From positions 1 through 64,000 of the forward strand of contig NZ_JAJUXI010000001.1 in the NCBI RefSeq assembly GCF_021390515.1: 64,000 bases of DNA, given 5' to 3'. This DNA comes from Dyadobacter sp. CY326 (GTDB taxonomy: Bacteria > Bacteroidota > Bacteroidia > Cytophagales > Spirosomataceae). The translations under genes and the position numbers were made by a program. How positions within the stretch are numbered: the first letter of the stretch is position 1; each line of letters opens with the position of its first letter. The notes beneath the pieces are model-generated. The model made no database searches. It saw only the letters and a program-made list of their open reading frames with translations, and was not told where the DNA came from. This document shows, piece after piece, positions 18,059 to 26,942 of this stretch.

Positions 18059-19142
18059 AAAACCCATAACCATATTGTACATTGACGATGAGGAGCATAA
18101 TTTGCACTCCTTCAAGGCTTCTTTCCGGAAGCAGTACAGCATTACAGTCACCTCGTCGGTCGTAGAAGCAGAAGAAATTCTTGAAAAAAATGACTTTTGC
18201 ATTATTCTCGCGGATCAGCGCATGCCGATCATGACGGGTGTGCAATTTTTTGAAAAGATCAGAACGAAGTTCCCAAAACCCATACGCATATTAATCACCG
18301 GACACACAGACATAAGCGCTGCCATTGACGCCATTAACAAAGGAGAAGTTTTCAGGTTTATCGACAAACCGTGGGATTACAATTATGTGGAAAACGCCAT
18401 TTCACATGCTTATGACATTTACAAAACACGGGAAGACCTCCAACAGCGCAATATAGAACTGCAAAAGGCCAATGAGGAGCTGGACAAATTCGTTTACAGC
18501 GCTTCACACGACTTACGCGCGCCCTTGATGTCTGTGCTTGGGATCGTCAATCTGGCTTTGCTGGAAGATGATATCAAGTCCCAGAATGAATATCTGGAAC
18601 TGATCCGGCAATCTGTAAAAAAGCTGGACACATTCATTATCAACATTATAGACTATTACAAAAACGCACGTGGCGTGCCGGTGGTTACGGATATCAGTTT
18701 TGAGGAACTGGTTACGGAAGTCCAGGCCACCATTCAATATCTTCCCGAATATGGAAATTTGAAAATGACCACCGACATTGATCAAGCGGGCGTCTTCAAG
18801 TCGGATGTGATGAAATTGCGGATCATTTTTAATAACCTGATCAACAACGCGATCAAGTTTCAGGACAAAACGAAACCAAACCAATTTGTCCATCTGACCA
18901 TTAAGTCGACGCCTGATGCGGCCAGGATCATTGTGGAAGACAATGGTTCCGGAATCAAGGATTCGGATCAGGATAAGATCTTTAAAATGTTTTACCGTGC
19001 CGGCGCAACGAACAGCGGATCGGGAATCGGTTTGTACATTGTTCACGAAGCAATCGCCAAATTAGGGGGACAAATCAAGGTTTCGTCGTCGATAGGAGAA
19101 GGAAGTATTTTCGAAGTCAACATCCCTTCCATTCATAAATAA
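18051..19142 (+). CDS. REC-first hybrid histidine kinase
   Basis: 363 residues, no membrane segment. N-terminal receiver (6-125) with D55 in ADQRMPIMTG and Lys in IDKPWD, short coiled coil, HisKA with H153 in SASHDLRAPLMSV, and an HATPase domain with NNLINNAIKF, DNGSGI and SGIGLYIV. The receiver-before-kinase order means the kinase is a soluble relay that can be switched by phosphorylation from another kinase, most simply the 7TM-DISM kinase encoded immediately upstream. Overlaps that gene by 8 bases. Confidence 0.93.
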   Translation: MSEKPITILYIDDEEHNLHSFKASFRKQYSITVTSSVVEAEEILEKNDFCIILADQRMPIMTGVQFFEKIRTKFPKPIRILITGHTDISAAIDAINKGEVFRFIDKPWDYNYVENAISHAYDIYKTREDLQQRNIELQKANEELDKFVYSASHDLRAPLMSVLGIVNLALLEDDIKSQNEYLELIRQSVKKLDTFIINIIDYYKNARGVPVVTDISFEELVTEVQATIQYLPEYGNLKMTTDIDQAGVFKSDVMKLRIIFNNLINNAIKFQDKTKPNQFVHLTIKSTPDAARIIVEDNGSGIKDSDQDKIFKMFYRAGATNSGSGIGLYIVHEAIAKLGGQIKVSSSIGEGSIFEVNIPSIHK

Positions 19143-19147
19143 TAGTT

Positions 19148-19537
19148 ATGAAGCCACTTCTACACTTCTTTTTAATAGATGATAGCGCTTTTGATCTATT
19201 CATTTACGAAAAACTCCTTCTAAAGAGCGGCATCACAGACTCGGTGAAGACATTCAACTCAGCACGTGATGCACTCAAACATTTAGTCAGCCAAGGCGCA
19301 AATTTACCTGAAAGCGTTATCCTGCTGGACTTGCAAATGCCTGATATGAACGGCTTTGAATTCATTGAGGAATTCGACAGCCTACCGCCTTTGCTGCAAG
19401 AAAAAATCCGGATTTTCATGTTGTCATCCACCATTGACACGCGTGATATTGACAAAGCAAGAGCCAGCCTGCACATTCTGGATCTGCTCCCCAAACCTTT
19501 GGAAATTGCAACTTTAAAGAAGAAGCTTGGGATTTAA
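19148..19537 (+). CDS. single-domain response regulator, end of signalling operon
   Basis: 129 residues, a bare receiver: FFLIDDSAFD, phospho-acceptor D61 in LLDLQMPDMNGFEF, LSST and Lys116 in LPKPLE. It is of the CheY/Rcp1-like kind that follows HisKA_3/phytochrome-like kinases and is not closely similar to the DQRMP receivers earlier in the cluster. Starts 5 bases after the hybrid kinase. Likely terminal phospho-acceptor of the cascade; no output domain, so it must act through another protein. Confidence 0.92.
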   Translation: MKPLLHFFLIDDSAFDLFIYEKLLLKSGITDSVKTFNSARDALKHLVSQGANLPESVILLDLQMPDMNGFEFIEEFDSLPPLLQEKIRIFMLSSTIDTRDIDKARASLHILDLLPKPLEIATLKKKLGI

Positions 19538-19916
19538 GGGCTATAACTTTTTGAATGCTGCAAACAACTCGGAAAGTCAGAAAACCAAGTAACACCGCTT
19601 TCCATAGCCTCCACGCTCTCCTGGAACAGGTTTTATAACCTTAATTTGTTACATTTTTTTGAACTGCAAAAATGTGTCTTCCAGGCACTTACTAATGCAT
19701 ATAGTTATAGATATTTCCCACTTTGTCCTATAATGTAACAACTTTTGTACGCTTTCGTCCACATTAAATGATGAAATGGGAAATTTACGCCACACCCTAT
19801 AACAATTATTACTATTTTTATAACTTTTCTAATTTGAGTAAATTTTTTAGGACTTTGGGAACAACATTAGTATGGTAAAAATCCAAACCTGTCGTAACCT
19901 TAACATCCCTGAATAA
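19538..19916. other. gene-free stretch after the signalling operon
   Basis: 379 AT-rich bases with no ORF, RNA gene or convincing repeat. No strong rho-independent terminator was seen straight after the response regulator. The right part presumably holds the promoter of the small gene at 19917. Confidence 0.4.
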
Positions 19917-20105
19917 ATGAAAACTGATAGCAAAACCCTGTCTGAAATTCTAAAATTGCATGCAGAGTACGTTAAAGAGGTGGAATTCAGTGGCATAAAG
20001 CCATTGTCTATGGAGATTTACAAAACGAACTCCAACAATTTCGTTCGTTGGATCAAGGACGAATTTAATCCTGGCAGTAAACTGCGTAAGGGCGTGTTAA
20101 GTTAA
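19917..20105 (+). CDS. small hypothetical protein
   Basis: 62 residues, no signal peptide or membrane segment: a basic/acidic helical-looking protein with an aromatic centre (NNFVRWIKDEF). Not recognised. Its 3' side carries a strong terminator at 20154, which supports expression as a separate short transcript. Confidence 0.5.
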   Translation: MKTDSKTLSEILKLHAEYVKEVEFSGIKPLSMEIYKTNSNNFVRWIKDEFNPGSKLRKGVLS

Positions 20106-20153
20106 TTTATTGAGAAAAAAGGACTTCATACTCAACGTTTAGACAATCTAATG

Positions 20154-20187
20154 ACTACCAGCGAACTTGTTTGCTGGTAGTTTTTTT
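20154..20187 (+). terminator. strong rho-independent terminator
   Basis: Arms ACTACCAGCGAAC (20154-20166) and GTTTGCTGGTAGT (20169-20181) pair over 13 positions with one G-U, two-base loop, followed by seven T. Fits termination of the small gene ending at 20105. Confidence 0.85.
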
Positions 20188-20250
20188 ATATCCTAAACTT
20201 TCCTATGTTTGGATTACGTTAGTTGATTAAACTATTAAGAATAACCCGAT

Positions 20251-20400
20251 ATGATATTTGCCATTTGGAACCTATTTAAAGGTCGTTTTTCCAAAGAATC
20301 CATTAATGAAGCAAAAGCGAGCGAGAAACGCATGTCACGCCAGGAGGCACTACAACAAATGCGCAACATTGCAAGCAGACGTTTGGAGGAGAAGAAATAA
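20251..20400 (+). CDS. small 49-residue protein
   Basis: Begins MIFAIWNLFKGRFSKE and is followed by an Ala/Glu/Arg-rich helix ending RRLEEKK, so an amphipathic N-terminus with a charged helix. It fills the space between the terminator and the convergent araD, whose stop codon begins at the next base. No family recognised; coding status rests on the ORF and its neat fit. Confidence 0.4.
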   Translation: MIFAIWNLFKGRFSKESINEAKASEKRMSRQEALQQMRNIASRRLEEKK

Positions 20401-21105
20401 TTAGCATCCCTGCCCGTAGTAAGCATCTTTTCCGTGTTTACGAAAATAATGCTTATCGCACAGACTTTGCTTAATGGCCTCACACGACGGATTAATCGTC
20501 AGGGTCAGAAACGCCATTTTTGCAATTTCTTCCAAAACAATTGAATTGTAAATGGCCTTTGCCGGATCTTTACCCCATGTAAACGGTCCGTGACAAGCCA
20601 CAAGGACCATTTCGGTTTCTTCATAACTTAAATTTTCCGCAGCAAAAAGATCCAGAATCTGATTGCCCGTTTCCAATTCATAATCCCGCTGGATCATTTC
20701 GTCAGACATCACCTGCGTTACCGGCACGGCGGTTGTCAAATGGTCGGCGTGTGTTGTTCCGAGGTTTGGAATCGGTTTAATGGCTTGCGCCCAGGCCACC
20801 GCGTAGGTGGAATGCGTATGGCACACGCCGCCAATGTTAGGGAAACTTTTATAAAGCAATGTGTGCGTTTTGGTGTCAGAAGATGGGCGCATCGCCCCTT
20901 CTACAACCTGATTTTCCAGGTCCAGAATTACAATGTCTTCCACTTTCAGCTTGTGATAAGGTACACCGCTGGGTTTGATGCCGATCACACCAGCATCCCG
21001 GTCTATTCCACTCACATTACCAAATGTAACGATCGCCAGATTTTCTCTCGGGATCTCCATATTGGCCTCGTAAACCTGCTCTTTTAAATAAGTGTATTTT
21101 GACAT
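20401..21105 (-). CDS. araD: L-ribulose-5-phosphate 4-epimerase
   Basis: 234 residues, class II aldolase/AraD fold. Zinc-binding His of the HTHSTYAVAWA segment, THADHL and CHGPFTWG are in place; ending YYGQGC is typical of AraD. Converts L-ribulose-5-P to D-xylulose-5-P, the last step before the pentose-phosphate pathway. Cytoplasmic. Last gene of araB-araA-araD, 6 bases after araA. Confidence 0.95.
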   Translation of the reverse strand: MSKYTYLKEQVYEANMEIPRENLAIVTFGNVSGIDRDAGVIGIKPSGVPYHKLKVEDIVILDLENQVVEGAMRPSSDTKTHTLLYKSFPNIGGVCHTHSTYAVAWAQAIKPIPNLGTTHADHLTTAVPVTQVMSDEMIQRDYELETGNQILDLFAAENLSYEETEMVLVACHGPFTWGKDPAKAIYNSIVLEEIAKMAFLTLTINPSCEAIKQSLCDKHYFRKHGKDAYYGQGC

Positions 21106-21111
21106 GCCCTG

Positions 21112-22602
21112 TTATTTATAAGAAGCTTCGCTCCATCTCAATTCATTTTTCAGCTGCCTTAACGAAGTGTTTTTGTCAATAACCACCAATTCTACGCCCG
21201 TCATTTCAGCAAACATTTCAATGTGGTCCGTCGTCAGGTTTTGGCTGTATGCGGTGTGGTGCGCGCCTCCTGCATAAATCCAGGCGGCACAACCCGTTGC
21301 CATATCCGGCGCTGGTTTCCATAAAACCCTCGCAACGGGCAATTTGGGCAGCGCTTCCGTCACTGCTACGGCTTCAACTTCATTGACCAAAATCCTAAAA
21401 CGGTTGCCCATATCCACCAAAGACACATTAATGGCTGGCCCTGCCGATGCATTAAAAACCAGCCGGACGGGATCTTCTTTTCCGCCAATTCCCAACGGAT
21501 GGATTTCACAAGAAGGCTTCGCAGCCGCGATACTCGGGCAAATTTCCAGCATATGTGAGCCTAAAACCAAATTATTGGCCGGATCGAAATGATACGTGTA
21601 ATCCTCCATGAAGGAATTGCCGCCCGGCAAACCGCTGCCCATCACTTTCAATGCGCGCACCATTGCAGACGTTTTCCAGTCGCCCTCGCCGGCATATCCG
21701 TAACCCGCAGCCATCATGCGCTGCGAGCCGATGCCGGGAAGCTGTTTCATGCCATGCAGATCTTCAAAAGTGTTGGTGTAACCCTTAAAATTTCCGTTTT
21801 CCAAAAAATATTTTAACCCCAGTTCAATGCGGGCCGCATCCCGAAGTGCATCATGCCGCTCCTCTCCTTTCCTGATGCCCGCCGAAAGTTCATATTGCGA
21901 CTGATATTCGTCTATCAACCGACCGACTTCCTCATCCGAAATCTGATTAATCACCGCAACCAGATCGCCAACCGCGTGTGTGTTTACCGAGAAACCAAAG
22001 GTCATTTCAGCTGCAACCTTATCACCTTCTGTAACAGCGACTTCCCGCATATTATCACCAAAACGGACAAATTTCCCTCCTTTCATATCATGTCGTGCAG
22101 CAGCAACACGGGTCCATTGCGCCACATCGTTCATTACCTGCGCTTGTTGCCAATGGCCCACTACAACTTTCCGGTTCAGGCGCATCCGCGTCATAATGTG
22201 ACCAAATTCCCTGTCGCCATGCGCAGACTGGTTCAAATTCATGAAATCCATATCAATGTCCGCCCACGGAATGTCGCGGTTATATTGCGTATGCAAATGA
22301 AGCAACGGCTTTTGCATGATCTGCAATCCGCGTATCCACATTTTGGCAGGCGAAAATGTGTGCATCCACGCAACGATTCCAATGCAGTTTGCCGTAACAT
22401 TGGCGTCCTGCATAATGTTGAAAATTTCTCCGGAGGACTTTACAACAGGCTTAAAAACCGTTCTGACAGGCATTTCCGACGCATCATTGAAATATTGGCT
22501 GATGATTTGTGCGTGCTCAGCCACTTTCCGAAGCGTTTCATCTCCATATAAATCCTGGCTCCCGGTGACGAACCAGATTTCAAATTGTTTTAAATCAACC
22601 AT
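21112..22602 (-). CDS. araA: L-arabinose isomerase
   Basis: 496 residues, the normal family length. Starts [15 protein letters not shown], contains [21 protein letters not shown] and GVAMRDADEGEM-type substrate regions, and ends in the C-terminal HHTAYS segment with an active-site His. Isomerises L-arabinose to L-ribulose, metal dependent. Its start codon overlaps the araB stop by one base (TAATG), so the two are translationally coupled. Confidence 0.96.
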   Translation of the reverse strand: MVDLKQFEIWFVTGSQDLYGDETLRKVAEHAQIISQYFNDASEMPVRTVFKPVVKSSGEIFNIMQDANVTANCIGIVAWMHTFSPAKMWIRGLQIMQKPLLHLHTQYNRDIPWADIDMDFMNLNQSAHGDREFGHIMTRMRLNRKVVVGHWQQAQVMNDVAQWTRVAAARHDMKGGKFVRFGDNMREVAVTEGDKVAAEMTFGFSVNTHAVGDLVAVINQISDEEVGRLIDEYQSQYELSAGIRKGEERHDALRDAARIELGLKYFLENGNFKGYTNTFEDLHGMKQLPGIGSQRMMAAGYGYAGEGDWKTSAMVRALKVMGSGLPGGNSFMEDYTYHFDPANNLVLGSHMLEICPSIAAAKPSCEIHPLGIGGKEDPVRLVFNASAGPAINVSLVDMGNRFRILVNEVEAVAVTEALPKLPVARVLWKPAPDMATGCAAWIYAGGAHHTAYSQNLTTDHIEMFAEMTGVELVVIDKNTSLRQLKNELRWSEASYK

Positions 22603-24260
22603 TATGCAAGTGAAAATTGGTGAAGAAAGCTGTTCTCAAGAAACGCTCCTGTCTGTAAATATTTTTGATATAAGGTCTGATAAACAGCCGCTTGCGCAGG
22701 TCTGGGGGAATAAACAGCATCGAAGCCGGAGCTCATCGCTTCCTGCGCTTCGGGCAATGATGTGTAAACTCCCGAAGCCACAGCCGCAAACATAGCCGCT
22801 CCCAATGCACACGCTTGTTCCGACGCGGCCACTTTGATAGGCATATTGAGCACATCAGCCAATGTTTGCATCACAAACGGCGACTTTTTCGCCACGCCTC
22901 CAATCGCAATCACCTGATGGATTGGCACACCTTCATGCCTGAACCTTTCCACAATGCTTTTGGAACCATAAGCCGTCGATTCAACCAATGCTTTAAAAAT
23001 GCGAACGTGGTCGCTGGCTAAATTTAAGCCGAGAATGGCGCCTTTTAACGTATGATTTGCATCGGGCGTCCTGCGGCCGTTCAGCCAGTCGATGGCAATG
23101 ATGTCGTTATCGGTGACAGGCAATTTCTCAGCATGTTTTGCAAGATGCGGAATCAAATTGCGCGACATTTCCTGCGCCGCTTCTTCACCCAACAAAGTTC
23201 TGACAGGTTCAATGATTAGTTTCGCAAACCATGCGTAAATGTCTCCAAATGCAGATTGTCCTGCTTCCATGCCCAGCATGCCGGGAATGATAGAGCCGTC
23301 CACTTGTCCGCAAATGCCCTTGATCAGTAGATGTCCAGCCTCTTCATTGGGCGCAATCAGCATGTCGCAAGTGGAAGTGCCAATGACTTTGCATAAAGAA
23401 TAAGGCTCGATCAACGCGCCCACGGCACCCATATGCGCATCAAATGCGCCTACGCCAATCACAACATTCTCTGGAACACCTAACTTGCTCGCCCATCCAC
23501 TGGATATGGTGCCCATTGGCGCGTCGGAAGTTTCCGTTTGGGAAAACAGCCGATCCCCGATGCCGTCTAGAAGCGGGTCGAGCTTTGACAAAAAATCACT
23601 AGGAGGCAGTCCGTCAAAATCCTGGTGCCAAAGCGCCTTATGGCCCGCCGCACAGCGTGACCTTTTCAATGTAAGCGGATCTGTATTTCCGGTAAGCTCT
23701 GCCGAGATCCAGTCGCAATGTTCCACCCATGAAAAAGCATTTTCACGCACTTCTGGATCTACGCGCAATGTTCGTAAAATCTTTGCCCAAAACCATTCAG
23801 ATGAATATATGCCACCTACATATTTGGTGTAATCTGTCGCCAAACCGTGCGCGAGATCATTGATTTGTTCTGCTTCGGCATTGGCCGTATGGTCTTTCCA
23901 AAGGATAAACATGCCGTTCGGATTGTCCGCAAATTCAGGCAAAAGTGAAAGCGGCGTTCCATTGCGATCAACGGCCACGGGCGTGGAACCAGTCGTATCA
24001 ACAGAGATTCCGCGAATGTTTTGCCGGACATGATCGCCTGCTTTTTCGAGCGCTTCCTTAACCGCTCCTTCCAGCCCTTCCAGATAATCCAGCGGGTGCT
24101 GCCGGAATTGGGACAGCGATGCATCGCAATATTTTCCCTGTTTCCATCGGCTGTATTCGCGCACCGCAGTGCCCGCTTGTTCGCCGGTTTGTGCATTGAC
24201 GACGAGCGCTCTTACCGAATCCGTGCCAAAATCAATGCCAATAACGTAGTCTTCTTTCAT
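22602..24260 (-). CDS. araB: ribulokinase
   Basis: 552 residues, FGGY carbohydrate-kinase family. N-terminal [15 protein letters not shown] phosphate loop, Asp-containing [14 protein letters not shown], and [22 protein letters not shown] with [11 protein letters not shown] near the C-terminus. Phosphorylates L-ribulose. First gene of the araBAD operon; the upstream 173 bases hold a -7-like box and repeated motifs that are candidates for AraR control. Confidence 0.95.
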   Translation of the reverse strand: MKEDYVIGIDFGTDSVRALVVNAQTGEQAGTAVREYSRWKQGKYCDASLSQFRQHPLDYLEGLEGAVKEALEKAGDHVRQNIRGISVDTTGSTPVAVDRNGTPLSLLPEFADNPNGMFILWKDHTANAEAEQINDLAHGLATDYTKYVGGIYSSEWFWAKILRTLRVDPEVRENAFSWVEHCDWISAELTGNTDPLTLKRSRCAAGHKALWHQDFDGLPPSDFLSKLDPLLDGIGDRLFSQTETSDAPMGTISSGWASKLGVPENVVIGVGAFDAHMGAVGALIEPYSLCKVIGTSTCDMLIAPNEEAGHLLIKGICGQVDGSIIPGMLGMEAGQSAFGDIYAWFAKLIIEPVRTLLGEEAAQEMSRNLIPHLAKHAEKLPVTDNDIIAIDWLNGRRTPDANHTLKGAILGLNLASDHVRIFKALVESTAYGSKSIVERFRHEGVPIHQVIAIGGVAKKSPFVMQTLADVLNMPIKVAASEQACALGAAMFAAVASGVYTSLPEAQEAMSSGFDAVYSPRPAQAAVYQTLYQKYLQTGAFLENSFLHQFSLA

Positions 24261-24315
24261 TGTGGATTAGGATAAGATCGAGGCAATAATATGTTTTATT
24301 TCATTAATCAGCCAA

Positions 24316-24400
24316 CAAATATAATTTAATTTATCTTTGGTGTAATATTGACACAATTAAAATTTGACACCGTTCACACATTTGATCGTCGCATTTGATC
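24316..24400 (-). promoter_or_regulatory. araBAD promoter with candidate AraR sites
   Basis: On the minus strand TATATTTG (24316-24323) fits the Bacteroidota -7 element TAnnTTTG, about 55 bases ahead of the araB start; no good -33 TTTG was found at the usual spacing, as expected for a regulated promoter. Further upstream are TTGACAC repeated at 24348-24354 and 24364-24370 (16-base period) and CATTTGATC repeated at 24379-24387 and 24392-24400 (13-base period). Operator role is inferred. Confidence 0.45.
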
Positions 24401-24433
24401 ATGTAAGTTTGACTGCAATTGCGAGATCCACCC

Positions 24434-25138
24434 TTACGACTGCTTCATGCTGTCGGGCATAAAATTCCAGAACGAGTGGAATTTTTCTTTGTAGCGCACT
24501 TCGTCAAGTTTATAAAGCGTCGCCTTTTTCGTGGTGCTGTTGTTGTTTTTCCTGCCCGTGTCAATTAATAAGCCTGTTGAAAGCAGTTTGCGGCTAAAAT
24601 TTCTCCGGTCGAGCGGGATGCTGTAAATGGCTTCGTAAAGTTTTTGTAACTGCGGAATGGTGAAAAGTTCTGGAAGCAACTCGAAGCCAATGGGGTGCAA
24701 TGCAGCTTTGTATTTTAAATGTTCGATGGCCTTGCAAACCATTTCCTCGTGGTCAAAAATTAATGCAGGCCTGTTTTCCAAGGTGATCCAGGACGCATTA
24801 TGGCTCCTAACCGCCTCAGAATCATGATCGTCAATTTGAATTAATGCAAAAAAAACGACTGAAACTGTTCGCTCAGCCGGATCGCGTTTAACCTTTCCAT
24901 ACGTTTCGAGTTGTTCGACATAAATGTTTTTCAGTCCGGTCAGGTTGTATAAAATGCGTGCGGCGCCGTCTGCAAGGTCTTCATCAGAATTCAAAAAACC
25001 GCCCATAAGCGACCATTTTCCCTTCTCGGGTTCAAAATTCCGCTTGACGAGCAGCAGCTTAATGTCTTTTCCGTCAAATCCAAAAATGATGCAATCGATG
25101 GCCAGCAGAATGCGGGAAGCCTGCGGATAAATATTCAT
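24434..25138 (-). CDS. araR: NUDIX-type arabinose regulator (AraR-like)
   Basis: 234 residues from the ATG at 25138; the longer frame from 25273 adds 45 unlikely residues. N-terminal Nudix fold with a degraded Nudix box: GGFLNSDEDLADGAARILYNLTGL lacks the REXXEE glutamates, so it should bind but not hydrolyse a ligand. C-terminal winged-helix (about 150-225, YEAIYSIPLDRRNFSRKLL). This is the architecture of the Bacteroides AraR/NrtR-like regulators, here directly upstream of araBAD on the same strand. Likely represses araBAD in the absence of arabinose. Confidence 0.85.
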   Translation of the reverse strand: MNIYPQASRILLAIDCIIFGFDGKDIKLLLVKRNFEPEKGKWSLMGGFLNSDEDLADGAARILYNLTGLKNIYVEQLETYGKVKRDPAERTVSVVFFALIQIDDHDSEAVRSHNASWITLENRPALIFDHEEMVCKAIEHLKYKAALHPIGFELLPELFTIPQLQKLYEAIYSIPLDRRNFSRKLLSTGLLIDTGRKNNNSTTKKATLYKLDEVRYKEKFHSFWNFMPDSMKQS

Positions 25139-25378
25139 TCGCGTAATATGCAGTATGTTATAAATGGCTAATAAGGAACTACGAGTTACAAAAAAACACT
25201 GCGAACGCGTAAACTTTAAATAATTATTAAGAAAAGTAAAACAAAGAGGGCGATTACTTAATCTGTTATGCACATTAATCAGCGATTTATGTCCGATTTT
25301 TGCCGATTCCCGAGTCGTGAAACATCTTTCGGGAATGTTGTTGTTGTTACAAACTTAATTTATGCCAACCGTTTTAAA

Positions 25379-26218
25379 ATGAAAAGAATTGCCTTAGCCT
25401 TTTACCTGGCGTTTGCATTGTGCCAAAGCACTTTTGCACAAAAAAACACGATTAATGTCGCTTCTTACAACCTCCGTTATAACACCGCGAACGACGGCGT
25501 CAACGCCTGGCCCAATCGCAAGGAGAATGTAAAAGGTTTGATTCGATTCCACGAATTTGACATTTTTGGCGTTCAGGAAGCATTGATCGGACAGCTGAAA
25601 GATGTTGCTGAATTAACGGATTACGCATTTTATGGCAAAGGCCGCGACGATGGCAAGGAAGGCGGCGAACATTCTGCGATCTTTTACAAAAAAGACCGTT
25701 TTAAATTATTGCAATCGGGCGATTTCTGGCTAAGCGAAACGCCCGACAAACCGGGCAAAGGATGGGACGCAACCTGCTGCAACCGGATCTCATCCTGGGG
25801 TAAATTTCAGGATCTTTTGAGCAAGAAAGAATTCTATTTTTTCAATGTGCACTTTGATCATCAGGGCGTTGAAGCGCGCAGGCAGTCGGGACATTTAATG
25901 GTGAAGAAAATTCAGGAAATTGCAGGCAAATCCACAGTTATCCTTACCGGAGATTTTAACTCAACCCCTGACACCGAGCAAATTAAAACAATTCAAGGCA
26001 TTTTGAGCGACACGCACGAGGTTACAAAACAGGCTCCTTACGGTCCGGAGGGCACATTCAACAGTTTCAAGTTTGACGCACCCATGGACAAACGCATTGA
26101 TTACATTTTCGTTAGTAAAAATATCGATGTGCTCAAATACGGCGTTCTAACGGATGCCAGGGAGCAACGTTATCCTTCTGATCACCAGCCGGTTTTGGTG
26201 AAAGTGGAGATAAAATAA
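25379..26218 (+). CDS. exported endonuclease/exonuclease/phosphatase-family protein
   Basis: 279 residues from ATG 25379. Signal peptide (1-20) with cleavage near FAQK. EEP-fold signatures in order: NVASYNLRYN, GVQEAL, NVHFDHQG, LTGDFNST, RIDYIFVS and SDHQPVLV, which carry the Asn, Glu, Asp-x-Asn and catalytic His. Members act as sphingomyelinase, phosphatase or nuclease outside the cytoplasm; which one is not clear. Divergent from araR. Confidence 0.88.
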   Translation: MKRIALAFYLAFALCQSTFAQKNTINVASYNLRYNTANDGVNAWPNRKENVKGLIRFHEFDIFGVQEALIGQLKDVAELTDYAFYGKGRDDGKEGGEHSAIFYKKDRFKLLQSGDFWLSETPDKPGKGWDATCCNRISSWGKFQDLLSKKEFYFFNVHFDHQGVEARRQSGHLMVKKIQEIAGKSTVILTGDFNSTPDTEQIKTIQGILSDTHEVTKQAPYGPEGTFNSFKFDAPMDKRIDYIFVSKNIDVLKYGVLTDAREQRYPSDHQPVLVKVEIK

Positions 26219-26242
26219 TTGATTTAAATCTGATCGCTGAAA

Positions 26243-26911
26243 ATGACCCAATTTCTGCTGCAATGTATCGCACTGCTCACGCTTTCGATTGCGTCATTTG
26301 GTCAGCTTGTCAGGATAAAAATTGTTAATCCCGAAGGACTTAAAGGCCGCAAAGCGATTTTACTGACACGTGAAAAAGGCTTTGCGGCAACTGTTCATTC
26401 GCTGAAACTGGGCCAGGACAGCGTTAATTTGCAAATGGAAAAGGACCTGGTTCCAAACCTGTATCAAATGCAGGTTTCCCAGCTCAAAGGCTCGCTTTTC
26501 TTTTTCCTCGAACCAGGAATCCGCATTCAGCTCGACACAACGGATCTCTCAAAATCTGCCGTCAGCAATTCAAAAAGCAATGCAGAATGGCAAATCTTTT
26601 GGCAAAATATACAAAAACCTTCCGACGACCGATTGAAGGTTTACACGGCAGGCGAAGCACTTGCCCGAAAGAAAGCGCAGGCCGACAGCATTGATTACTG
26701 GCACGGGTTACAAGCGCTCGAAAGGCTGGATTTGCAAACAAAAACGAGCGCTTTTATCCTGGAACACCGCGACTCGTTTGTGAGCCTTTATCTGCTCAAA
26801 ATCAATTGGTATGCCTTCAAAAGCCAGGGCTTATTTGAAAAATTAGACCCCATTCTTGCGCGTCACAGAACTTACAAATTTCTGAAAGAAAAGAACAAAG
26901 GAAGCAGTTAA
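26243..26911 (+). CDS. exported DUF4369-like protein without thioredoxin part
   Basis: 222 residues with a signal peptide (1-20). The N-terminal beta part (KIVNPEGLKGRKAILLTRE...FFLEPGIRIQLDTTDLS) and the following helical stretch resemble the DUF4369-type front half of Bacteroidota TlpA-like thiol oxidoreductases, but the protein stops before any CxxC thioredoxin domain. Followed 31 bases later by the protease-PLD gene on the same strand. Function unknown. Confidence 0.6.
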   Translation: MTQFLLQCIALLTLSIASFGQLVRIKIVNPEGLKGRKAILLTREKGFAATVHSLKLGQDSVNLQMEKDLVPNLYQMQVSQLKGSLFFFLEPGIRIQLDTTDLSKSAVSNSKSNAEWQIFWQNIQKPSDDRLKVYTAGEALARKKAQADSIDYWHGLQALERLDLQTKTSAFILEHRDSFVSLYLLKINWYAFKSQGLFEKLDPILARHRTYKFLKEKNKGSS

Positions 26912-26942
26912 AGGCAACTTTGCCGACCTCAACTTTCGCGAC

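Noticed and set aside
21853..22551. 232-residue plus-strand frame
   Set aside because: Antisense to araA; codon pattern is a shadow and no family signature.
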